DNA of 64,000 nucleotides. Origin: Microbacterium indicum DSM 19969. Its GTDB lineage: Bacteria > Actinomycetota > Actinomycetes > Actinomycetales > Microbacteriaceae. Made by a program: the position numbers and the translations under genes. The notes beneath the pieces were generated by a model. The model did not search any database. It worked only from the letters and a program-made list of their open reading frames with translations, and was not told where the DNA came from. The stretch is taken from contig NZ_AULR01000005.1 in NCBI RefSeq assembly GCF_000422385.1, forward strand, positions 1 to 64,000, read 5' to 3'. This document shows positions 15,604 through 24,801 of the stretch, piece by piece. How positions within the stretch are numbered: position 1 is the first letter of the stretch; the number at the start of each line of letters is the position of its first letter.

Positions 15604-17787
15604 TCACTCCTCGGGGGTCTCGCTGGCGCTGGGCGTCGCGCTCGCGGTCGGGGTCGGCGACGGGGTCGCGTCGTCGTCGGACGCGACGTCGGCGATGAAC
15701 ACGGGGTCGGCGCCCACCGTGATCGTGACCTGGCCGTCCTCGGGCTCGACCGTCGACGTGGAACCCCACATCGTCGTGACCGTCACGGGGCTGTCGGTCG
15801 CGATCGTCGTCTCGCGGTCGCCGTCGATCGACCACGCCGCGCGCACGAGGTCGCCGTCCTCGCCGTACTGGGATCCGTACACGCCGTCAGCCGCGTCGGC
15901 GAGGCCCGCGACGTCGGTCCTGCCACCGAGCTGCGCGATCATGAGCGCCTGCGTGAACGCCGCTGGCTTGGGCTTGAGGGCCGCGACGCCGTCCTGCTTC
16001 TGCTGGAAGATGCCGAAGTTGTCCTCGTGGCCGTTGGCGTCGGTGCCGTCGTTGATGAGGTCGTACGTGAAGTAGTGCTGCGCGCCGGCCGCGATCGCGG
16101 AGAGCTGGCCGCGCGCGATCCGGCTCGCCTGCTCGGCCTCGGTGACCGCCTGGCCCATCTCGTTGCCCGTCGTCCAGCCCCACTCGCTGATCCACACGGG
16201 CTTCGTCTGCCCCGCGAGATCCTGCATGCTCTGCGTCGTCTTCGCGATTGCCGAGCCGACCGACTCGGGCTGGTCGTAGATGTACTTGTTGTACGGGTGG
16301 AAGCTCACGGCGTCGCCCGAGTCGAGGGCGCCCGTCGAGTACATGCTGTTGAGCCAGGCCTCATCGTAGTTGGCCGTGGATCCGATGACGACGGGGATGT
16401 CGTCGACGCCCTTGATCGCCTGGTAAGCCTGCTGCGCGAGCGGCAGGTAGCAGTCGGCCGAGGTGCAGCCCTTGTTGCGGTCGGCGAGGTTGAACTCGTT
16501 GTAGATCTCGATCGCCATCGGGTGGTACTGCTGCGCGATCGCCGCGGTGTAGGCCGCGTAGGCAGCCCGGCCCGCGTCGTCCTGCGGGGCCGCCATCGCG
16601 TTGCCGTAGAGCGAGTTGCCGTAGGTCGCGATCGCGAACAGGCCGATCCCCGACGCGTTCCACTCGTTGACGTTGTCGGTGATCGCCTGCGGGAAGGTGT
16701 ACTGCCCGCGGGTCGTCTCGACGCGCTCCCAGGTCATGTCGTCGCGCGCCGAGCCGAGGCCGATGCTGCGCATCGTGTCGGCGACCTGCACGTAGTAGTC
16801 GCGGTAGACGTGGGTCGAGGCGCCGAGGCGCGGGTCGGCCGCGAGGTGCGCGTCCTCGTAGTCGACGAGGCCGATCGGGGTCGACACCGAGGATCCGTCG
16901 GACGCCGTGACCGCGAACGTGTAGTAGCCCTGGCCGACGTCGGTGAGGGGGATGGATCCGATCCCGTTCTGCACCTGCGCCGTGCCGCTCGCGACCTCGT
17001 CGCCTCCCGTCGTCGAGACGGTCCAGTTCGCGTCGCCGTCGGGGAGCGAGACCGCCATCGCGGCGCTCTTCTGGCGCATGATGAGGGCGTTGTTCGCGAT
17101 GCCCCAGTCGGCGCTGACCGTCTCGAAGCCGCCGTTGCCGACGACGTCGTCGCCGCCGCCCTCGGGGGTGAGCGCGACGTCGTCGACGCCCAGCGTCGTG
17201 ACCTCGCCGTTGAGCACGACCTCGATGGCGATGTCGCCCGCGTCGCCCGGGGCCGTGTAGGTGCCCGTGACCTCGGTCCAGCCCGCGTCGATCTCGGGGA
17301 TGTCGATCGTCTGCCCGCCCACGCGGAAGAAGGCGTGGACGTCGGCCGGGAGCTCGGATCCCTGGCGCACCTGAGCCGTGAAGTCGTACGTCGTGCCCGG
17401 CTCGACCGTGACGGTGCGGCTGAGGGCCGTGACGTCGTCGAGGGCGACGGGCGAGTCGATGTAGGCCGAGATCTGGCCGTTCGCCGCGTCGCCCGCCTGC
17501 GGCAGGACGTCGGCCACGTCGGCCTGCCCCGCGGCGCTCCACCCGTCGAACGTGCCCTGCAGCGGCGCCGAGGCCGGGAGCGCGACGGGCTCGGGCGTGG
17601 GGGTCGGGGTGGGCGTGGGCGTCGGGGTGGGGGTCGGCGTCGGGGTGGGGGTCGCGCTCGAGGCGACCGGCTCGGGGTCGCGGTTCAGGAGGAGCGCGGC
17701 GGTGGCGATCCCACCGCCCACGACGACCACGGCGGCGGCCGTGCAGATGCCGATGATCAGGTTGCGCTTGCGTCGTTCCATGGCCAT
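15604..17787 (-). CDS. Membrane-anchored clan GH-A glycoside hydrolase (GH39/GH5-like)
   Basis: A 727-residue protein; ATG 17787 has GGAAGGG 9 nt upstream. Residues ~8-33 form a membrane anchor, then a (Thr-Pro)n linker of ~25 residues leads outside. Residues ~70-210 look like a carbohydrate-binding module (GTFDGWSAAGQ, GTTYDFTAQV). The catalytic barrel follows with the usual clan GH-A glutamates: acid/base in IEIYNEFN (~residue 430) and nucleophile in VWISEWGW (~534). A C-terminal beta domain ends in a Thr/Ser/Pro tail. The enzyme should cut beta-linked glycans outside the cell, and its place at the edge of the glycan locus suggests a polymer-trimming role. The glycan and exact GH family are not resolvable by eye. 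Confidence 0.8.
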   Translation of the reverse strand: MAMERRKRNLIIGICTAAAVVVVGGGIATAALLLNRDPEPVASSATPTPTPTPTPTPTPTPTPTPEPVALPASAPLQGTFDGWSAAGQADVADVLPQAGDAANGQISAYIDSPVALDDVTALSRTVTVEPGTTYDFTAQVRQGSELPADVHAFFRVGGQTIDIPEIDAGWTEVTGTYTAPGDAGDIAIEVVLNGEVTTLGVDDVALTPEGGGDDVVGNGGFETVSADWGIANNALIMRQKSAAMAVSLPDGDANWTVSTTGGDEVASGTAQVQNGIGSIPLTDVGQGYYTFAVTASDGSSVSTPIGLVDYEDAHLAADPRLGASTHVYRDYYVQVADTMRSIGLGSARDDMTWERVETTRGQYTFPQAITDNVNEWNASGIGLFAIATYGNSLYGNAMAAPQDDAGRAAYAAYTAAIAQQYHPMAIEIYNEFNLADRNKGCTSADCYLPLAQQAYQAIKGVDDIPVVIGSTANYDEAWLNSMYSTGALDSGDAVSFHPYNKYIYDQPESVGSAIAKTTQSMQDLAGQTKPVWISEWGWTTGNEMGQAVTEAEQASRIARGQLSAIAAGAQHYFTYDLINDGTDANGHEDNFGIFQQKQDGVAALKPKPAAFTQALMIAQLGGRTDVAGLADAADGVYGSQYGEDGDLVRAAWSIDGDRETTIATDSPVTVTTMWGSTSTVEPEDGQVTITVGADPVFIADVASDDDATPSPTPTASATPSASETPEE

Positions 17788-17857
17788 GCGAGGGGACCCT
17801 TCCGGTCGCGGACCCGCCCATCCTCACACAGACCGCCGACAAGCGAACGACGCGGGA

Positions 17858-17869
17858 GGGGTATACCCC
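17858..17869. promoter_or_regulatory. 12-bp perfect palindrome GGGGTATACCCC upstream of the glycosidase
   Basis: It lies ~70 bp upstream of the ATG at 17787. It resembles G-tract operators of CsoR-type regulators with the half-sites swapped, and could be a regulator site. The rest of the 400-bp gap up to 18188 holds two copies of the 82-bp palindromic repeat and no gene. Confidence 0.35.
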
Positions 17870-17914
17870 CGGTGGCGCGGGCAGTCGCCGGGCCCGGTCT
17901 CGGGCGCCCGCCCG

Positions 17915-17996
17915 GCAGGACTACGGCGGAAATCAACCGACCGGGCCGGACACGCCGAGATCCGGACCCCCGCCGACAGATCTGCCGTACTCGTGC
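17915..17996 (+). repeat. 82-bp palindromic repeat, copy 1
   Basis: Left arm GCAGGACTACGGCGGA, right arm TCTGCCGTACTCGTGC; the ends are imperfect inverted repeats. The core contains GACACGCCG, which I use to define + orientation. The segment is part of a longer ~113-bp direct duplication (17888 onward) repeated 173 bp downstream. Confidence 0.85.
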
Positions 17997-18087
17997 GGTG
18001 GGGCCGCCGGGGAAGCCGCCGCAGGCCGCCTCCCGCCGCCGAGGCCGCCGCCGCCGACCGCCGGGCCCGGTCTCGGGCGCCCGCCCG

Positions 18088-18169
18088 GCAGGACTACGGC
18101 GGAAATCAACCGACCGGGCCGGACACGCCGGGATCCGGGCCCCCGCCGACAGATCTGCCGCACTCGTGC
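18088..18169 (+). repeat. 82-bp palindromic repeat, copy 2
   Basis: Nearly identical to copy 1 over its whole length and over 27 bp of left flank (from 18061), so it arose by local duplication. It ends 7 bp before the -10 element of the LOG-family gene. Confidence 0.85.
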
Positions 18170-18175
18170 GGTGGG

Positions 18176-18181
18176 TATCGT
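18176..18181 (+). promoter_or_regulatory. -10 element TATCGT, leaderless LOG-family transcript
   Basis: TATCGT ends 7 nt before ATG 18189, with no ribosome-binding site between. It abuts repeat copy 2, so the -35 region lies within the repeat. Confidence 0.6.
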
Positions 18182-18188
18182 CGGCACC

Positions 18189-18767
18189 ATGCGCATCACG
18201 GTGTTCACGGGCTCATCCTCCGGCCGCGTTCCGGCCTATATCGAGGCGGCGCGGGCCGTCGGAACGGCGATCGCTGAGTCGGGCAGCGGGCTCGTCTACG
18301 GCGGAGGCAACGTCGGCCTCATGGGCGCCGTGGCCTCCTCCGCGCGCGACGCCGGCGGAGAGGTCATCGGCGTCATGCCACAGGCGCTCGTCGACAAGGA
18401 GATCGCACACGACGACCTGACCCGCTTCGAGGTCGTCGCCGACATGCACGAGCGCAAGCAGCGCATGGCCGAGCTCGGCGACGCGTTCGTCGCGCTCCCG
18501 GGCGGCATCGGGACGCTCGAGGAGTTCTTCGAGGTCTGGACCTGGCTGCAGCTCGGCATGCACCAGAAGCCCATCGCGGTCTACGACGTGCGCGGCTTCT
18601 GGTCGCCGCTGCGCGACCTCGTCGCCCGCCTCGTCGACGAGGGCTTCGTCGCCGACGAGTTCCGCCGCTCGCTCATCGTGGCGACGGATCCGCAGGAGCT
18701 GCTCGCGAAGATCCGCGACTGGACTCCCCCGACCCCCAAGTGGGTCGAGGCGCCCGCGACCGCGTGA
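18189..18767 (+). CDS. LOG-family (TIGR00730) Rossmann-fold protein
   Basis: A 192-residue protein. ATG 18189 (MRITVFTGSSSG) is chosen over an in-frame upstream GTG because of the leaderless promoter. Motifs are the N-terminal VFTGSSSG, YGGGNVGLMGAVA and the signature PGGIGTLEEFFEVW near residue 100. Members hydrolyse nucleoside 5'-monophosphates to free base and ribose-5-phosphate; the name comes from plant LONELY GUY, which releases cytokinins from their riboside monophosphates. In free-living actinobacteria the physiological substrate is often AMP or unknown. Transcription may continue into the PmoA-like gene 15 bp downstream. Confidence 0.9.
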   Translation: MRITVFTGSSSGRVPAYIEAARAVGTAIAESGSGLVYGGGNVGLMGAVASSARDAGGEVIGVMPQALVDKEIAHDDLTRFEVVADMHERKQRMAELGDAFVALPGGIGTLEEFFEVWTWLQLGMHQKPIAVYDVRGFWSPLRDLVARLVDEGFVADEFRRSLIVATDPQELLAKIRDWTPPTPKWVEAPATA

Positions 18768-18782
18768 CCGCGCTGTAGCCAG

Positions 18783-19640
18783 ATGACGACGACGCAGATC
18801 CGGGACGACGCCGTCCTGTTCCTCGACGGCGACGCCGTGCTCGCGCGCTACGAGATCCGACCGCGCACGGCCCCGCTCGAATCGCCGCGCCCCTACGTCC
18901 ACCCGCTGCGCACGCGCGCGGGCCGCGAGGTGACGCTCTTCCGGCCCGACGACCACGTCTGGCACCAGGGCCTCTCGCTCGCGCTGCCCAACGCCGGCCC
19001 GCACAACTTCTGGGGCGGGCCGACCTTCACGCGCGAGGCGGGGCGCTACGTGCAGCTGCCCAACAACGGCGCGCAGGTGCACGCCGAGGAGCGCGACGCC
19101 GGGCCGGGCGCCTACGCCCACCGCCTCGCGTGGATCGCCGCGGACGGATCCGCGGTCTTCTCCGAGGAGCGCCGGCTGCGGGCCGCCGTGCTCGCCGACG
19201 ACGCCTGGGCTCTGCGATGGGAGACGTCGCTGCGCAACGTCTCGGGCGGGACGCTCGCGATGGGATCCCCGACGACCCAGGGCCGCGAGAACGCGGGCTA
19301 CGGCGGGCTGTTCTGGCGCGGGCCGCGGTCGTTCGAGGGCGGCAGGGCCGTGACGCCGGGCGGCCTCGTCGACGCCGACGCGCAGCGCGGAGGCACGGCG
19401 CCGTGGATGGGGCTCGTCGGCGACGGCGCGACGGTCGTGATGGCGGGTCTCGACCGGGATCCGCAGTGGTTCGTGCGCTCGGAGGAGTACGCCGGCCTCT
19501 GCCCCGCGCCGTTCTTCGACGAGGAGCTCGCCCTCGCCGACGGCGCGATCCTCGAGCTGCGCTGCGACCTCGTGATCGCCGACGGCGCCCTGGATCCGGC
19601 CCGCGCCGCGCACCTCGTCGAGGCGGCCCGCTTCGTCTGA
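18783..19640 (+). CDS. PmoA family protein (DUF6807)
   Basis: A 285-residue soluble protein. The recognisable stretch is RPDDHVWHQGLSLALPNAGPHNFWGG around residues 58-81, followed by a beta-rich body with GRENAGYGGLFWRGPRSF; this is the pattern of the PmoA/DUF6807 family. Despite the name, most members are not methane mono-oxygenase subunits; they occur in sugar-utilisation loci with oxidoreductases and LacI regulators. No such partner is here. The start is ATG 18783, 15 bp after the LOG gene. The role is unknown. Confidence 0.75.
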   Translation: MTTTQIRDDAVLFLDGDAVLARYEIRPRTAPLESPRPYVHPLRTRAGREVTLFRPDDHVWHQGLSLALPNAGPHNFWGGPTFTREAGRYVQLPNNGAQVHAEERDAGPGAYAHRLAWIAADGSAVFSEERRLRAAVLADDAWALRWETSLRNVSGGTLAMGSPTTQGRENAGYGGLFWRGPRSFEGGRAVTPGGLVDADAQRGGTAPWMGLVGDGATVVMAGLDRDPQWFVRSEEYAGLCPAPFFDEELALADGAILELRCDLVIADGALDPARAAHLVEAARFV

Positions 19641-19653
19641 CGGACCACCCGCA

Positions 19654-19659
19654 TACGCT
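19654..19659 (+). promoter_or_regulatory. -10 element TACGCT, leaderless transcript
   Basis: TACGCT ends 6 nt before ATG 19666 in a 25-bp gap without a ribosome-binding site. Confidence 0.55.
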
Positions 19660-19665
19660 TCCCCC

Positions 19666-20592
19666 ATGCGATGGCAGAACGATGTGTCGGTGGGCGCGTG
19701 GCTGCGCGAGCGGCTGCCCGGATCGCTCGACGTGGTCCCGGGCGGGTTCGAGGCGTACGCGCGGATCCTCCATCCCGCGACACGCGAGCGGCCCGTCGGC
19801 GCGGCCTGGCCCAATGACGGCGACGAGGCGGGGTGGGCGGCGCTCGAGGGCGCCGAGATCGACGCCGAACACACGACCTGGGCGACGGCCGCCGATGCCT
19901 TCGGGCGCACGATGCACCCCCTCGCGCAGTGGCACCTGCTCGTCGGGGCGCCGTCCCCGTACGGCGACGGCGCGACGCCGCGCGACGCGGCGGGGTGGCG
20001 ATACCTCGACCCCGAGACGGGATCCCTCCACCCGGGCCAGCTGGCGCACGTCGCCGGGGTCCTCGCGCGCCACACGACGTCGGGCCAGGGGCACGCCGGC
20101 GTCTGGGTCGGGTGGGGCGACCTGCTCGGCCGCCGCGACGCCGGCGGGCAGGCCGCCCGCTACGTCGGCGACCAGCACACCGCGATGCTCGAGGCCTCGC
20201 GGCGCAGCATCTTCCCGCGGATCTTCCGGCGCGGCGCCTGGGTCCCGGGGCTCCTGCCCAACGAGGTCTCCGCGGGCCCCTTCCTCCAGCTCCCCGGCCG
20301 CGAGCACATCCTCTTCCGCTGCGACCTCGGTGAGTGGGCGGATCCGAGCTGGCCGTCCCGCGTCCCCTGGGCTGGCGAGCACCCCGAGTGGGCGCACGGC
20401 CCGAGCCTCATCTGGCCCGACGACCGGGCGTGGGCGGTCGTCAGCGAGATCGACTTCGACTCGACGATCGTCTGCGGATCCGCGGACCTCATCCGGGAGC
20501 TCGTCGCGGATCCCGGGATCGAGGCCCTCGAGATCCCCGGCGACGCCGAGCTGAGCTGGGAGGGCGACCGCATCAACCGCCCCGCCGAATAG
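19666..20592 (+). CDS. Conserved hypothetical protein
   Basis: A 308-residue soluble protein with many Trp and acidic residues ([37 protein letters not shown]). It has no signal peptide, no membrane helix and no catalytic motif I recognise. Similar proteins of this layout occur as hypothetical genes in actinobacteria. It has its own leaderless promoter and its stop overlaps the -10 element of purL. Coding reality is supported by length and codon bias; function is unknown. Confidence 0.75.
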   Translation: MRWQNDVSVGAWLRERLPGSLDVVPGGFEAYARILHPATRERPVGAAWPNDGDEAGWAALEGAEIDAEHTTWATAADAFGRTMHPLAQWHLLVGAPSPYGDGATPRDAAGWRYLDPETGSLHPGQLAHVAGVLARHTTSGQGHAGVWVGWGDLLGRRDAGGQAARYVGDQHTAMLEASRRSIFPRIFRRGAWVPGLLPNEVSAGPFLQLPGREHILFRCDLGEWADPSWPSRVPWAGEHPEWAHGPSLIWPDDRAWAVVSEIDFDSTIVCGSADLIRELVADPGIEALEIPGDAELSWEGDRINRPAE

Positions 20593-20595
20593 ACT
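20590..20595 (+). promoter_or_regulatory. -10 element TAGACT for purL
   Basis: TAGACT overlaps the stop of the preceding gene and lies ~38 bp before the GTG of purL, leaving room for a leader with the CGGAG ribosome-binding site. Confidence 0.45.
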
Positions 20596-20633
20596 GTGCA
20601 GGTCCCCTCCTTGCGACCAACGGAGCAACCCGC

Positions 20634-22940
20634 GTGACCACCGAACACGTCGTCGACACCGTCGAGAACGCCGCCGCCACTCCCGACAAGGAGCAGCCCT
20701 ACGCCGCTCTCGGTCTGAAGGACGACGAATACCAGCAGGTGCGCGAGATCCTCGGCCGCCGCCCCACGTCGGGCGAGCTCGCGATGTACTCCGTGATGTG
20801 GTCGGAGCACTGCTCCTACAAGTCGTCGAAGCTGTACCTCCGCAAGTTCGGCGAGAAGGTCACCGACGAGATGCGCGAGCGCCTCATGGTCGGCATGGGG
20901 CAGAACGCCGGCGTGGTCGACGTGGGAGAGGGCTGGGCCGTGACCTTCAAGGTCGAGAGCCACAACCACCCGTCGTACATCGAGCCCTTCCAGGGCGCAG
21001 CGACGGGCGTCGGCGGCATCGTCCGCGACATCATCTCGATGGGCGCGCGGCCCGTCGCCGTCATGGACCAGCTGCGCTTCGGAGCCATCGACGACCCCGA
21101 CACCGCGCGGGTCGTCCACGGAGTCACGGCCGGCATCTCGTCGTACGGCAACAGCCTCGGCCTGCCCAACATCGGCGGCGAGACCGTGTTCGACAAGGTC
21201 TACCAGGGCAACCCGCTCGTCAACGCGCTCGCCGTCGGCGTCATGCGCCACGAGGACATCCGCCTCGCCAACGCGACGGGCCCCGGCAACAAGGTCGTGC
21301 TCTTCGGCGCCCGCACGGGCGGCGACGGCATCGGCGGCGCGTCGATCCTCGCGTCCGACTCGTTCAGCGACGGCGGCCCCACGAAGCGCCCCGCCGTCCA
21401 GGTCGGCGACCCCTTCGCCGAGAAGGTGCTCATCGAGTGCTGCCTCGAGCTGTTCCAGGGCGAGCTCGTCGAGGCGATCCAGGATCTCGGCGCCGCCGGC
21501 ATCTCCTGCGCGACGAGCGAGCTCGCGGCGAACGGCGGATCCGGCATGGTCGTCGACCTCGACCAGGTGCTGCTGCGCGATCCCTCGCTGACCGCCGAGG
21601 AGATCCTCATGAGCGAGTCGCAGGAGCGCATGATGGCGATCGTCGCGCCCGAGAAGCTCGACGCGTTCATGGCCGTCGTCGACAAGTGGGAGGTCGAGAC
21701 CAGCGTGCTCGGCGAGGTGACGGGCGACGGACGCCTCGTCATCAACCACCGCGGCCAGAAGATCGTCGACGTGGATCCCGCGACCGTCGCCGTCGACGGC
21801 CCCGTCTACGACCGCCCCGTCGCGTACCCCACGTGGATCGACGCGCTGCAGGACGACTCGGCCGGCGCGCTCCCCCGCTCCAACGAGCCCGAGGTGCTCC
21901 GCGAGCAGTTCGCGCAGCTCGTCAAGAGCCCGAACCTCGCCGACACGAGCTGGATCACGAACCAGTACGACTACTACGTGCTCGGCAACACGGCCCTCTC
22001 CTTTCCCGACGACGCGGGCATGATCCGCGTCGACGAGGAGTCGGGCCTCGGCTTCGCGATCGCGACCGACGCGAACGGCCGCTTCTGCCAGCTCGACCCG
22101 TACCAGGGCGCGCAGATCGCGCTCGCCGAGGCGTACCGCAACGTCGCCGTCACGGGCGCCGTCCCGACGGCCGTCACCGACTGCCTGAACTTCGGATCCC
22201 CCGAGAACCCCGAGGTCATGTGGCAGTTCTCGCAGACCGTCGACGGGCTCTCCGACGCCTGCCAGACGCTCGGCGTGCCCGTCACGGGCGGCAACGTGTC
22301 GTTCTACAACCAGACCGGCACGACGCCGATCCACCCGACCCCCGTCGTGGGCGTCATGGGCATCGTCGACGACGTGTCGCGCCGGATCCCCAGCGGCTGG
22401 CAGGACGCCGGCGAGAACATCTACCTGCTGGGCGTCACGGCCAACGAGCTGAGCGGATCCGCCTGGGCCGACGTCATCCACGGCCACCTCGGCGGCAAGC
22501 CGCCGGTCGTCGACCTCGAGGCCCACAAGCGCCTCGCGGGGCTGCTGCAGGCGGCGAACGACGAGTGGCTCATCTCGAGCGCGCACGACCTCAGCGAGGG
22601 CGGCCTCGCGCTCGCGCTGGCCGAGGGCGTCACGCGCTTCGGCGTCGGCGCCCGCGTGTGGATCAGCGAGATCATGGAGCGCGACGGCGTCGACGCCGCC
22701 AACGCGCTGTTCGCCGAGTCGACGGGGCGCGTCATCGTGACGGTGCCGCGCGAGGAGGACGTGAAGTTCCACGGGCTGTGCGCCGGGCGCGACTACCCCG
22801 TCATGCGCATCGGCGTGACCGACACCGTCGCCGATCTCGAGGTGCAGGACGTGTTCACGTTCTCGGCCGCCGAGCTGCGCGAGATGAGCGCGTCGACGCT
22901 GCCGGGGTACTTCGGCGAGACGGTCTCCGAGCCCGTCTGA
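20634..22940 (+). CDS. purL: Phosphoribosylformylglycinamidine synthase subunit PurL
   Basis: A 768-residue protein, the size of the small-type PurL that works with PurS and PurQ. It uses ATP and glutamine-derived ammonia to convert FGAR to FGAM in purine synthesis. Motifs are [10 protein letters not shown], the substrate-binding [35 protein letters not shown] and [12 protein letters not shown] 20634 follows CGGAG; a much longer in-frame reading upstream overlaps the previous gene and is rejected. PurS and PurQ are not in this window. A short membrane-protein gene follows 2 bp after the stop. Confidence 0.95.
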   Translation: MTTEHVVDTVENAAATPDKEQPYAALGLKDDEYQQVREILGRRPTSGELAMYSVMWSEHCSYKSSKLYLRKFGEKVTDEMRERLMVGMGQNAGVVDVGEGWAVTFKVESHNHPSYIEPFQGAATGVGGIVRDIISMGARPVAVMDQLRFGAIDDPDTARVVHGVTAGISSYGNSLGLPNIGGETVFDKVYQGNPLVNALAVGVMRHEDIRLANATGPGNKVVLFGARTGGDGIGGASILASDSFSDGGPTKRPAVQVGDPFAEKVLIECCLELFQGELVEAIQDLGAAGISCATSELAANGGSGMVVDLDQVLLRDPSLTAEEILMSESQERMMAIVAPEKLDAFMAVVDKWEVETSVLGEVTGDGRLVINHRGQKIVDVDPATVAVDGPVYDRPVAYPTWIDALQDDSAGALPRSNEPEVLREQFAQLVKSPNLADTSWITNQYDYYVLGNTALSFPDDAGMIRVDEESGLGFAIATDANGRFCQLDPYQGAQIALAEAYRNVAVTGAVPTAVTDCLNFGSPENPEVMWQFSQTVDGLSDACQTLGVPVTGGNVSFYNQTGTTPIHPTPVVGVMGIVDDVSRRIPSGWQDAGENIYLLGVTANELSGSAWADVIHGHLGGKPPVVDLEAHKRLAGLLQAANDEWLISSAHDLSEGGLALALAEGVTRFGVGARVWISEIMERDGVDAANALFAESTGRVIVTVPREEDVKFHGLCAGRDYPVMRIGVTDTVADLEVQDVFTFSAAELREMSASTLPGYFGETVSEPV

Positions 22941-22942
22941 TC

Positions 22943-23113
22943 ATGCAGCACGAGCAGATGGATGTGCCGCCCGAGCTCGAGGGCGACGACGACATGGAGC
23001 AGTCGCGCCTCGTCCGCCGCAACCGGCGGATCCGCGGCGTCGCCTGGACCGTCATCGTCGCCCTGATCCTCACGGGCGGCGGGTCGACCGTCCTGCTGAC
23101 GCTGTTCGGGTGA
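22943..23113 (+). CDS. Small single-pass membrane protein
   Basis: A 56-residue ORF starting 2 bp after the purL stop. Residues 1-~30 are acidic then Arg-rich (SRLVRRNRRIRG) and ~31-52 form one membrane helix (AWTVIVALILTGGGSTVLLTL). Size, composition and close spacing suggest a real co-transcribed gene, but it matches no family I know and has no strong ribosome-binding site. Confidence 0.55.
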   Translation: MQHEQMDVPPELEGDDDMEQSRLVRRNRRIRGVAWTVIVALILTGGGSTVLLTLFG

Positions 23114-23153
23114 GGCCGCGCGGCGGCGGTACCCCCGCGCACCACCCGCGTGT

Positions 23154-23235
23154 GCAGGACTACGGCGATTTCGCACCGTCGGCATCGCTGCCCGGCGTGT
23201 CGAGGCCCCCGGCGCGACATCTGCCGTAGTCGTGC
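23154..23235 (-). repeat. 82-bp palindromic repeat, copy 3
   Basis: Left arm GCAGGACTACGGCGAT, right arm TCTGCCGTAGTCGTGC. The core has GGCGTGTCG, i.e. the reverse of the GACACGCC core of copy 1, so it is inverted relative to it. Confidence 0.8.
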
Positions 23236-23317
23236 GCGGCGGGGTCGGGTGCCGGCGCCCCCGGCCTTGGCGTACCGCCGCGATCGTCCTCGGGAGCCCG
23301 TCGCCCACGTCCCACGC

Positions 23318-23399
23318 GCAGGACTACGGCAGAACCGTCCGGGGAGGGGCGGATCCGGGGTTTTCCCACGATCACGCGTTAAATCTGCCGTAGTCCTGC
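23318..23399. repeat. 82-bp palindromic repeat, copy 4
   Basis: Left arm GCAGGACTACGGCAGA and right arm TCTGCCGTAGTCCTGC are exact inverted complements over 16 bp. The core is diverged and lacks the GACACGCCG marker. It ends 15 bp before the -10 element of the next gene. Confidence 0.85.
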
Positions 23400-23414
23400 G
23401 CGTCGCTCGCGCCG

Positions 23415-23420
23415 TATCCT
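23415..23420 (+). promoter_or_regulatory. -10 element TATCCT, leaderless transcript
   Basis: TATCCT ends 7 nt before ATG 23428, which favours this ATG over the ATG at 23422. Confidence 0.55.
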
Positions 23421-23427
23421 GATGCAC

Positions 23428-24123
23428 ATGAACTTCTGGTCGTTCGCCGCGAGCTACTGGTGGCTCGTCTTCCCGCTCGGCGGCGCCATCGCGGCCGTCG
23501 CCGGCAACGCGAGCGGCTGGTTCCGCAAGCAGCAGGAGCTCGACCACAAGCGGCGGCTCGAGGTGATCGAGGCCAAGGCGAGGGCGAAGGGCGTCACGGG
23601 CCCCGGCGAGGCCCCCGCGATCGAGGAGGGCGACTTCCGTTCTCGCGTCAGCAGGATCATGGCGACGCACGACGATCTGACCCGTCGCTGGCTCGAATAC
23701 GAGCTCGACGTGGCGCGCGTCATCGCGTTCCCGACGATGAGCGACGGCCGGGATCCCCGCACGGCCGCATTCCTGCGAGCGAAGAAGGCCGCCGACGCGC
23801 TGCGCCCGGCCTCCGCCGAGGCGCGGATCTCGTCCGAGGAGTATGCCGAGTACCGCGACGCCGTGCACGACTGCGAGGTCGCTTTCGATGTCGCCGAGCA
23901 GGAGGCGCGGCGCGTGCGCGATACGGGGTTCACCGAGGCCGAACGGCAGCGCCTCGGCCGCGCGCAGCAGCTGCTGAACGTCGCCGTCGACCAGTCCGCG
24001 ACGGCCGCCGAGCGGCAGACCGCCTACCGCCGCGTGCGCGAGGAGCTCGACGGCCTGATCGTGCTCTCCGACGTCTCCGAGGCGGAGTTGCGGCGCCGCG
24101 TCGCCGGATCCCTCGAGGCCTGA
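23428..24123 (+). CDS. Membrane-anchored coiled-coil protein, unknown function
   Basis: A 231-residue protein. Residues ~8-28 form a membrane helix (YWWLVFPLGGAIAAVAGNAS). From ~32 on it is highly charged and helical (KQQELDHKRRLEVIEAKARAKG, then long Glu/Arg-rich stretches), so it is probably a membrane-tethered cytoplasmic coiled coil. No enzymatic motif is seen. ATG 23428 is chosen because the leaderless -10 element sits 7 nt upstream. It is framed by repeat copy 4 upstream and copy 5 directly downstream. Confidence 0.8.
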   Translation: MNFWSFAASYWWLVFPLGGAIAAVAGNASGWFRKQQELDHKRRLEVIEAKARAKGVTGPGEAPAIEEGDFRSRVSRIMATHDDLTRRWLEYELDVARVIAFPTMSDGRDPRTAAFLRAKKAADALRPASAEARISSEEYAEYRDAVHDCEVAFDVAEQEARRVRDTGFTEAERQRLGRAQQLLNVAVDQSATAAERQTAYRRVREELDGLIVLSDVSEAELRRRVAGSLEA

Positions 24124-24140
24124 CGCCCGCTCCCTCGCGC

Positions 24141-24222
24141 GCAGAACTACGGCAGATCGTGCGGCCCGAGCCGGGGATCCGGCGTGTCCCGGCCGATGCG
24201 GCGAGATCTGCCGTAGTCGTGC
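24141..24222 (-). repeat. 82-bp palindromic repeat, copy 5
   Basis: Left arm GCAGAACTACGGCAGA, right arm TCTGCCGTAGTCGTGC, core with CCGGCGTGTCCC (inverted orientation). It begins 17 bp after the stop of the coiled-coil gene and ends 19 bp before the ASCH gene. Confidence 0.85.
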
Positions 24223-24241
24223 CCGCTGACAGAATGGTCGG

Positions 24242-24700
24242 GTGAGCATCGCCGACTTCTGGGCCGCCGCGCGCGACGCGGATCCGTCCCTCCCCGTGGA
24301 CCTGCCCGCCGCCGACCGCGTGTGGGGCTTCGGCGCGACGCCGGAGCATGCCGACGAGCTCCTGCAACTCGTCCTCGACGGTGTGAAGACCGGGACCGCA
24401 GGTTACCTCTGGGAGTACCAGGCCGAGGGCGAGGATCTGCCGGTCGCAGGGGGTTTCGACGTCATACTCGACGGGGCGGGCGCTCCGCGCGCCGTCATCC
24501 AGACCCTCGCCGTCGAGATCGTGCCGTTCGACGAGGTGTCGGCCGAGCATGCGTTCGCCGAGGGCGAGGGCGACCGCTCGCTCGCGTACTGGCGCCGCGT
24601 GCACCGCGACTTCTTCGAGGATCACGTCGACGTCGGCCGGCCGTTCGCCGACGACGCGCCCCTCGTGCTCGAGCGGTTCCGGTTGCGGTACGCGGCATGA
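24242..24700 (+). CDS. ASCH domain-containing protein
   Basis: A 152-residue protein from GTG 24242. The ASCH fold is suggested by LQLVLDGVKTGTAGYLWEYQ (residues ~39-58), the strand VIQTLAVEIVPFDEV, and the closing EGDRSLAYWRRVHRDFFEDH. ASCH domains are PUA-like and are proposed to bind RNA; some act on modified nucleosides. The last codons and stop (A-TGA within GCATGA) lie inside repeat copy 6, so the end of this protein is supplied by the repeat. No ribosome-binding site is seen, so it is probably leaderless. Confidence 0.85.
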   Translation: MSIADFWAAARDADPSLPVDLPAADRVWGFGATPEHADELLQLVLDGVKTGTAGYLWEYQAEGEDLPVAGGFDVILDGAGAPRAVIQTLAVEIVPFDEVSAEHAFAEGEGDRSLAYWRRVHRDFFEDHVDVGRPFADDAPLVLERFRLRYAA

Positions 24701-24776
24701 GCACGGCGGTTCCGGCGCCCGGGCGCCGTATCCGGGTTCCTCAGGGACCGGGGGCCGAATCTCGCCGTAGTCGTGC
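24695..24776. repeat. 82-bp palindromic repeat, copy 6 (diverged left arm)
   Basis: Right arm TCGCCGTAGTCGTGC; left arm GCATGAGCACGGCGGT, 12 of 16 matching copy 1. Its bases 4-6 (TGA) are the stop codon of the ASCH gene. Length again 82 bp. Confidence 0.7.
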
Positions 24777-24789
24777 AGGCGGCGGCCCG

Positions 24790-24795
24790 TAGCCT
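24790..24795 (+). promoter_or_regulatory. -10 element TAGCCT, leaderless transcript
   Basis: TAGCCT ends 6 nt before GTG 24802 and no ribosome-binding site is present. Confidence 0.55.
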
Positions 24796-24801
24796 GGGTC
24801 C

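Noticed and set aside
20798..23113. Plus-strand frame overlapping purL
   Set aside because: Out-of-frame shadow of purL; only its final 56 codons (from ATG 22943) are kept as a possible small gene.
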